Positions 1 through 4,036 of a DNA stretch of 7,284 nucleotides are shown in pieces (positions within the stretch are counted from its first letter, which is position 1; each line of letters starts with the position of its first letter). The stretch comes from Holosporales bacterium (lineage in GTDB: Bacteria; Pseudomonadota; Alphaproteobacteria; RUG11792). The stretch is taken from the NCBI GenBank assembly GCA_031267075.1, contig JAIRZU010000025.1, positions 1 through 7,284 of the forward strand. The letters are read 5' to 3'. The translations under genes were made by a program, and so were the position numbers. The notes under the pieces were generated by a model that worked only from the letters and a program-made list of their open reading frames with translations, had not been told where the DNA came from and ran no database searches.

Positions 1-30
1 CTGTATCATATATCTATGTACAACACGCAT

Positions 31-36
31 GGGGAG
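31..36 (+). promoter_or_regulatory. Ribosome binding site that decides the lipoprotein start
   Basis: GGGGAG lies 6 nt before the ATG at 43. It supports starting there rather than at the in-frame ATG at 16, which has no such site and would put nine polar residues ahead of the signal peptide. Confidence 0.6.
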
Positions 37-42
37 ATTACC

Positions 43-1413
43 ATGAAAAAACTGTTAACGTTAACCCTAACGCTAGGACTAATAGCCTGTGAGGCCTGGA
101 GTTCTAGAGAGAGAGAGAGAGCTTTAGTTGGAGATAAACAGGCAACACTCTTTGGTACACTAAGAGCAACCCTCAAAGCAATCAACGATACCCAAACTGC
201 ACTGACTGATCAGAACACTGAACTCCTATCCCAACTAAATACCTCCCTAACAGCAGCAACCCAAAACATCACAGCAATACTACTTGGTTCATCTGGTGAG
301 GAAGAGGATGCAGATATTGGGTTGGTAGGGAAGGTAGAGGAGATAGATAGGATTGTTAGTGATGAGGGTAGTGGGCTACCTAAGATAAGGGGATTACTGG
401 AGGATGGTACCTATGGGTTGGAGGCGATCAAGGCAGCGATTACTGATAAAGCTGATGGCCTCCCAGCTGTACTGGATTTGTTAAATCACGCAGATCACGG
501 CCTAGCGAAGATCAAGGAAGCCATAGGAAGGATTGAGGGCACAGGGGATGTTGGCGGCGATGATGGAGATGCTGAAGAGCAAGGGACTACGGGTTCGGGA
601 GGAGAATGGACGGTCTATCCAGCGCAGATCAATGCGTGGGCAGACCGCATCATAAACACCCTTCCACAACCGGAGAACATGCGATGGGCTGCGCCGATTC
701 TAACAGCATTCATGACCGGCAGGATGAGATCGGGCGCCCTCAGCATCAGCTCCTATGCTCCCGATGGAGGATGGCGTACACACCACAGGGAAGAGCCTGA
801 ACACAGCGGCGACTATAACACATGCATGATACGCTACCTGTACAAAGATGGCACCAAAGACTGCGGCTGGCGATACTTTGCGACCCCGAACCTCCAGTGT
901 CATGTAGCTTTCACAGGAAGCACGCAAACTACAGAAGGATATGCGTACTACGATGGTAGTCAACACCGAGCGAATGGCGACGCACTCGCGAGCCTGCAGA
1001 CTATGATAGCCTCCCTCAACGAGTCCATAAACAACCACAATCCGCAGGAACTACTCGTGGTAACGTCCTGCACACAGGGGGCTGGGCGAGCTAATTGGCC
1101 AGAACTAGTGAGCGTCCGTATTACGGAACCGCCGGAGATATACTTGATCCCACGGATCTCCAGTCTCTGGGCAGAGTGGCTACCATGGATCAGTCAATAC
1201 GCCCTAACTGGTCAGAATGCACCATATAGCTACCCCGGAGACAGCTGCACAAGCACAGCTGCTGACTATATCCTATGGCGCCCAGACATACCTCCAGCAT
1301 ATGACCTACAAGGCAGCGACCAATTTCCACTCCTCCATCCACTTTACATAGAAGCACCCGAACCACCCGTAGTGCCAGCGCCAGGAGGAGATAGCGAAGG
1401 CGAGGTAGCATAA
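43..1413 (+). CDS. Predicted surface lipoprotein with 14-residue repeats, function unknown
   Basis: A 456-residue product starting MKKLLTLTLTLGLIAC: a basic N-terminus, a hydrophobic core and a lipobox LIAC with Cys16 as the predicted lipidation site, so signal peptidase II export is likely. Residues 21-25 are Arg/Glu alternation encoded by an (AG)8 tract. Residues about 31-82 are Leu/Thr/Gln/Asn-rich and probably helical. Four tandem 14-residue units (GLPKIRGLLEDGTY and relatives) fill residues 111-166, followed by an acidic Gly-rich linker (about 167-186). The C-terminal 270 residues are rich in Trp, Tyr and Pro and hold five Cys (for example DCGWRYF and TSCTQG); I do not recognise this domain. 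The tail is Pro/Gly-rich and acidic. The start at 43 is supported by a Shine-Dalgarno site and the signal peptide. The gene converges on the glycosylase gene. The lipoprotein call is fairly secure, but the function is unknown. Confidence 0.85.
   Translation: MKKLLTLTLTLGLIACEAWSSRERERALVGDKQATLFGTLRATLKAINDTQTALTDQNTELLSQLNTSLTAATQNITAILLGSSGEEEDADIGLVGKVEEIDRIVSDEGSGLPKIRGLLEDGTYGLEAIKAAITDKADGLPAVLDLLNHADHGLAKIKEAIGRIEGTGDVGGDDGDAEEQGTTGSGGEWTVYPAQINAWADRIINTLPQPENMRWAAPILTAFMTGRMRSGALSISSYAPDGGWRTHHREEPEHSGDYNTCMIRYLYKDGTKDCGWRYFATPNLQCHVAFTGSTQTTEGYAYYDGSQHRANGDALASLQTMIASLNESINNHNPQELLVVTSCTQGAGRANWPELVSVRITEPPEIYLIPRISSLWAEWLPWISQYALTGQNAPYSYPGDSCTSTAADYILWRPDIPPAYDLQGSDQFPLLHPLYIEAPEPPVVPAPGGDSEGEVA
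106..121 (+). repeat. (AG)8 simple sequence repeat inside the lipoprotein gene
   Basis: Eight perfect AG dinucleotides encode the residues just after the lipobox. Gain of one unit would bring TAG at 125-127 into frame, and loss of one unit would bring TAA at 135-137 into frame. Slippage in either direction would therefore end the protein about 30 residues from its start. The tract and the stops are visible; phase variation is inference. Confidence 0.85.
373..540 (+). repeat. Four tandem 14-codon units in the lipoprotein gene
   Basis: Consecutive 42-nt units encode GLPKIRGLLEDGTY, GLEAIKAAITDKAD, GLPAVLDLLNHADH and GLAKIKEAIGRIEG. The shared pattern is Gly-Leu, a hydrophobic residue at position 5 (Ile or Val), Leu or Ile at positions 8-9, and a polar or acidic end. 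A looser 18-residue relative begins at GLVGKVEEI just before. Nucleotide identity is low, so the duplication is old or selected at the protein level. A repeated short helix is the simplest reading. Confidence 0.75.
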
Positions 1414-1418
1414 TTCTA

Positions 1419-1466
1419 CGCTGGGGGCGATAAGCCGGCTTAAGTTACCACTCCTCCTTCCCAGCG
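1419..1466. repeat. Inverted repeats between two convergent genes
   Basis: CGCTGGG (1419-1425) pairs with CCCAGCG (1460-1466), and two further G-T pairs extend the stem inward. The loop contains a perfect 12-bp palindrome, TAAGCCGGCTTA (1431-1442). The position between two stop codons suggests a bidirectional transcription end, but neither strand shows a T run after the stem, so it is not a textbook intrinsic terminator. Confidence 0.4.
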
Positions 1467-1476
1467 ATCCTCCCCC

Positions 1477-2349
1477 TCACGCTACGAGTTGCTTCAGCAG
1501 TATCATATCTCTGAAGGCTAGGGATTTTTGGTTGGGGGAGCGCAGGAGGTAGGCCGGGTGGAAGGTAGCGATCGTCCTGATGCCGTAGTATGTATTTGCT
1601 GAGCCGCGGAGTCTCGTAATCGGAGCCGTCGTGTTTAGGATGGATTTCACGGCGACTCCCCCGAGCAGCAGCAGTACCTTGGGCTTTATGAGTTTTATGT
1701 GCGCCTCCACGAACGGCATGCAAAATGCGATCTCATCAGATGAAGGCGTTCTGTTGCCCGGCGGCCTCCAGAATATAACGTTCGAGATGTACACATCGCT
1801 TCGCATAATGCCAACTGCGGCCAGCATGTTGTTTAGTAACTGCCCACTCTGGCCGACGAACGGCTTCCCCTGCTCGTCCTCCTCCTGCCCAGGTGCCTCC
1901 CCAATTATCATTATATCTGCATCAGGTGGGCCATCCGAAAATACGGTATTTCTGGCCATTCGCTTCAAAGGAAAATCGAGGGCTAGGAGGGCAGCTCGCA
2001 ACTCCTCAACAGTATCCAACCTCAAACCTCCATAATCAGCTCCTTGCTGCGTCGAGCCGGTGCTCGAATGCTCATGTACCCCTAAGTACACTCCGCTTCT
2101 GCGCTCCGTGTCTCCTAGCAATAACTCTGATTCTGAAGGTTTTAATCGTAATCCATAATCAGTTTCTCGCTGCGTTGATCCTCCCGTAAGTTTCGATTCT
2201 TGAAGGTTAGAGAGAGGGCTAAGCTTACAATGTTGTTGACTCTGCTTGCTATCTTTGCTACGATCAATAGCGTGGAACACGTGGCTAACTCCGAAGGTTT
2301 TATACCACCTTCGCAAAGCCTGCTCTGTCTGCTGCTGAATCTTGCCCAT
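1477..2349 (-). CDS. Family-4 uracil-DNA glycosylase with RPE-like N-terminal insertion
   Basis: A 290-residue protein predicted to excise uracil from DNA as the first step of base excision repair. Family motifs are in order: GEAPGQEED (150-158), FVGQSGQLLNNML (164-176), the region around RPPGNR (195-200) and TFHPAYLL (262-269) with the conserved His264. Of the four Cys that bind a [4Fe-4S] cluster in the archetypal family, I see only Cys210 (IAFC). Trp194 replaces the usual Cys before RPPGNR, and the CxxC before GEAPG is absent. As I recall, alphaproteobacterial members commonly show this pattern. Residues 1-30, with RRWYKTFGV, resemble the usual alphaproteobacterial N-terminus, which supports the ATG at 2349 over the longer reading frame from 2475. 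Residues about 49-112 are repeat-derived and look inserted between the N-terminus and the catalytic domain. The start overlaps ispE by 8 bp. Confidence 0.88.
   Translation of the reverse strand: MGKIQQQTEQALRRWYKTFGVSHVFHAIDRSKDSKQSQQHCKLSPLSNLQESKLTGGSTQRETDYGLRLKPSESELLLGDTERRSGVYLGVHEHSSTGSTQQGADYGGLRLDTVEELRAALLALDFPLKRMARNTVFSDGPPDADIMIIGEAPGQEEDEQGKPFVGQSGQLLNNMLAAVGIMRSDVYISNVIFWRPPGNRTPSSDEIAFCMPFVEAHIKLIKPKVLLLLGGVAVKSILNTTAPITRLRGSANTYYGIRTIATFHPAYLLRSPNQKSLAFRDMILLKQLVA
2014..2142 (-). repeat. Rickettsia palindromic element-like insertion, full copy
   Basis: Read on the minus strand in the glycosylase frame, this gives GDTERRSGVYLGVHEHSSTG followed by STQQGADYGGLRLD (within residues 70-112). 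From memory this closely resembles the peptide of rickettsial RPE1 elements (GDTER, then an aromatic residue, V.E, STGST). The DNA is rich in inverted repeats: TCGAGC/GCTCGA (2052-2067, 4-nt loop) and TGTAC/GTACA (2075-2090, 6-nt loop). The insertion keeps the frame open and lies outside the catalytic domain, as such elements do in Rickettsia. Exact borders are uncertain. Confidence 0.7.
2143..2208 (-). repeat. Second, internally deleted copy of the RPE-like element
   Basis: Positions 2153-2181 match 2030-2058 at 24 of 29 bases, 123 bp (41 codons) apart, giving GGSTQRETDYGLRLK beside GSTQQGADYGGLRLD. The other end also matches: GATTCTTGAAGGTT (2195-2208) against GATTCTGAAGGTT (2130-2142). About 60 bp of the middle, including the central hairpins of the full copy, is missing. 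It looks like a decayed or deletion-derived copy in tandem with the full one. Confidence 0.65.
2236..2264 (+). promoter_or_regulatory. Candidate sigma70-type promoter for ispE
   Basis: TTGACT (2236-2241), a 17-nt spacer and TACGAT (2259-2264) match the consensus at 5/6 and 4/6. Predicted transcription start is near 2271, giving a leader of about 71 nt. It lies inside the glycosylase coding region, as it must because the two divergent genes have no intergenic space. Confidence 0.4.
2292..2313. repeat. Perfect 7-bp hairpin in the predicted ispE leader
   Basis: CGAAGGT (2292-2298) and ACCTTCG (2307-2313) flank an 8-nt loop. On the plus strand the hairpin lies in the predicted ispE leader, ending 28 nt before the TTG. 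On the minus strand it encodes glycosylase residues around RRWYKTFG. The GAAGGTTTTA half recurs in the RPE-like copy at 2135-2144. No regulatory role is shown. Confidence 0.5.
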
Positions 2350-3262
2350 ACAACGGATCATATCACATGCCGTAGCAAAAGTAAACCTCATCCTGAATGT
2401 CATCAGGAAAATGGAAAACGGGTACCATGAAATCGAGAGCGTGTTCGCCTTCCTCGATGGGCTATATGATATCATAGAGCTAGATCTTACGATCCAGTTT
2501 CACAGAGGATCCGCTACGATCGCAGGTGTTGCAGATTCTGATAATTCAGTAAAACGAGCAGCTGAGATTTTGATGGCTAACTTTGATGATGGGGTGCCAC
2601 ATGCCACTGTCACAAAGCGACTCCCAATATGTGCTGGGATTGGAGGCGGCTCAAGCGACGCTGCCTGTTTTATCAATGCTGTCTTTGATCACTGGTCAAT
2701 GCCGCAGCAGGAAAAGTTACAGCATATCAATCTGTTCGATCCCCTCGGCTCCGATACGAAAGTCTTCCTCTATAAGTACATCTGGAATTGCGACGCAGTG
2801 TACCTCCTCGGCACCGGTATCGACGGAGTTGTAAGACGAATTGATTCCGATGTCATTAGCAAGGATCATGTGGTCGTCCTGGTAGGTAGCGGTACGATGT
2901 TATCTACGAGGTTGGTGTATGAAGCCTTTGCCGGACCAAATGACAATGCGATTGGGTTTCAAGATACCATATCACAGCTCCGTAACATAGGTACTCTTGT
3001 AAAACATGAGGCTAGAAACTCCCTCAAGCAAGCGGCTATGCAGCTGGATCCATCAATCGCACCTACCCTGAGAAGGCTGGAGAAAACAGAGCCTATCCTG
3101 TATGGGATGTCGGGCTCCGGTCCAACCTGCTTTGGAATCTACAAGAACCTAGCTGAAGCGCAAACCGCCATAGATATGATGAAGTGCCCATTTGCCATGA
3201 TCAACACTTCTTCCAGATATCAAATCCTCAAAATATATGTTGCATCTCTAGAAGTATTTTGA
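2342..3262 (+). CDS. ispE: 4-diphosphocytidyl-2-C-methyl-D-erythritol kinase (IspE)
   Basis: A 306-residue GHMP-family kinase, the ATP-dependent enzyme that phosphorylates CDP-methylerythritol in the MEP pathway to isoprenoid precursors; cytosolic. Visible motifs are VAKVNL with Lys13, NGYHEIES (26-33), the Gly-rich ATP loop GIGGGSSDAA (99-108), GSD with the expected catalytic Asp138, and the C-terminal GMSGSGPTCF (255-264). The usual Pro in PAKVNL is Val here, a small departure. Length is normal. TTG at 2342 is the only standard start upstream of VAKVNL, because TGA at 2336-2338 closes the frame and the next ATG would remove Lys13. No clear Shine-Dalgarno site precedes it. The start overlaps that of the divergent glycosylase by 8 bp. 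The next gene begins 25 bp after the stop, so co-transcription is likely. Confidence 0.93.
   Translation: MPIQRIISHAVAKVNLILNVIRKMENGYHEIESVFAFLDGLYDIIELDLTIQFHRGSATIAGVADSDNSVKRAAEILMANFDDGVPHATVTKRLPICAGIGGGSSDAACFINAVFDHWSMPQQEKLQHINLFDPLGSDTKVFLYKYIWNCDAVYLLGTGIDGVVRRIDSDVISKDHVVVLVGSGTMLSTRLVYEAFAGPNDNAIGFQDTISQLRNIGTLVKHEARNSLKQAAMQLDPSIAPTLRRLEKTEPILYGMSGSGPTCFGIYKNLAEAQTAIDMMKCPFAMINTSSRYQILKIYVASLEVF
2357..2385 (-). promoter_or_regulatory. Candidate sigma70-type promoter for the glycosylase gene
   Basis: On the minus strand, TTTACT (complement of 2380-2385), a 17-nt spacer and TATGAT (complement of 2357-2362) match at 4/6 and 5/6. The predicted transcription start is about 2350, one base before the ATG at 2349, so the message would be essentially leaderless. 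It lies within the first codons of ispE. Confidence 0.4.
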
Positions 3263-3268
3263 TATTAT
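3240..3268 (+). promoter_or_regulatory. Weak candidate promoter at the 3' end of ispE
   Basis: TTGCAT (3240-3245), a 17-nt spacer and TATTAT (3263-3268) could start transcription near 3275 for the next gene. The -10 box is good (5/6) and the -35 box is poor (3/6). Read-through from ispE would also suffice. Confidence 0.22.
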
Positions 3269-3287
3269 GTGCTGACTGCCGCAAGAA

Positions 3288-4034
3288 ATGAGTCAGAGAA
3301 TGATAATGAGGGTAATGATCGGTGCAGTGCTGGCGATTTGGTGTTGCTGTGTCGCGGATAGTGCAATGCCAAGTGGGTCATCTCAATGGAACTACAGGGA
3401 AACAGATGTCTTCAGAATCCTATTGGAGATGGCCGAACCAGCAAGGGCAGGAACGAACGTCCCCGCCTACAAAACCGGCCGACAAGCTATGGTAATGCTG
3501 AACATCCCGTTCACATATATCCATGGATGCTCCGAGAGCGAGATGATGGTACACGCTCTGCAAGGGCATGAAGGTGAACTCGGAACGCTCCAAAGAACGC
3601 ATAAAGCTAGGCGGATAAGCACTAAAAATGGACAGGATTACGATATAGAGTTCGTACCTAGAAACACTCCCGATGTACAGACCGCCCCACCGCCAGCAGT
3701 CGAGCCGACGTTCCCATGTCTCGAGGACCTCTTACGGAAGCCCCCGGAAACAGTACAGACCGCCCCACCTCCAGTTCGGACTCGCACCTTCCCAGCACAC
3801 TCACTGTACAAATCGAGGCACCGCCAAGCCTCCCGTGAGCCCGAAACACCTCAACAAAGCATGATTCGGTTACAACTAGAGATGATGAAAGCCGATGATG
3901 GGCTCCTTCCCGAACTCGAGGAATGGCAAACCTCTGGCATGCCACCGCGCGAGCCAAGTCTGGGACAGGCGTTACGAAAGTCCACGAGAGGTCGTGACGA
4001 TGAGTACAGTGAGGAGGATGGGGATGAGGAGTAG
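3288..4034 (+). CDS. Small exported or membrane-anchored protein with Pro-rich repeats, function unknown
   Basis: Up to 248 residues. Residues about 8-24 are hydrophobic (MRVMIGAVLAIWCCCVA), consistent with a signal peptide or N-terminal anchor; the run of Cys is unusual and does not form a good lipobox. A mixed region follows to about residue 125. Next come two copies of VQTAPPP with TFP seven residues on (130-143 and 156-169), then a basic stretch, a helical-looking segment (MIRLQLEMMKADDGLLPELEEW), and an acidic tail of Asp/Glu. I do not recognise the family. The start is uncertain among ATG codons at 3288, 3300 and 3306, because none has a strong Shine-Dalgarno site; all keep the hydrophobic segment. 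It follows ispE by 25 bp and ends 2 bp before the stop of the convergent leuS. A secreted, host-facing protein is possible but unsupported. Confidence 0.72.
   Translation: MSQRMIMRVMIGAVLAIWCCCVADSAMPSGSSQWNYRETDVFRILLEMAEPARAGTNVPAYKTGRQAMVMLNIPFTYIHGCSESEMMVHALQGHEGELGTLQRTHKARRISTKNGQDYDIEFVPRNTPDVQTAPPPAVEPTFPCLEDLLRKPPETVQTAPPPVRTRTFPAHSLYKSRHRQASREPETPQQSMIRLQLEMMKADDGLLPELEEWQTSGMPPREPSLGQALRKSTRGRDDEYSEEDGDEE
3675..3794 (+). repeat. Duplicated 42-nt Pro-rich coding segment
   Basis: Copies at 3675-3716 and 3753-3794 begin GTACAGACCGCCCCACC and are identical at 19 of the first 20 bases; the rest of each copy has diverged. They lie 78 bp (26 codons) apart, so frame is kept. They encode VQTAPPPAVEPTFP and VQTAPPPVRTRTFP. 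Confidence 0.8.
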
Positions 4035-4036
4035 CA

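Noticed and set aside
16..42. Earlier in-frame ATG for the lipoprotein at 16
   Set aside because: It would place a polar stretch before the signal peptide and lacks a Shine-Dalgarno site; GGGGAG at 31-36 serves the ATG at 43.
1431..1442. TAAGCCGGCTTA as an intrinsic terminator
   Set aside because: A palindrome without a loop or following T run does not make a good terminator; it is listed only as an inverted repeat.
1631..2430. Plus-strand open frames across the glycosylase gene
   Set aside because: They are antisense to a gene with clear family motifs and show no recognisable protein features.
2350..2475. Upstream extension of the glycosylase reading frame to the ATG at 2475
   Set aside because: It would overlap ispE by 134 bp over the conserved VAKVNL and NGYHE motifs, and the residues MGKIQQQ...RRWYKTFGV from 2349 already fit the family N-terminus.
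3675..3794. Direct repeats as a CRISPR array
   Set aside because: There are only two copies, they are in frame within a coding region, and they have diverged in their second half; no cas gene is present.
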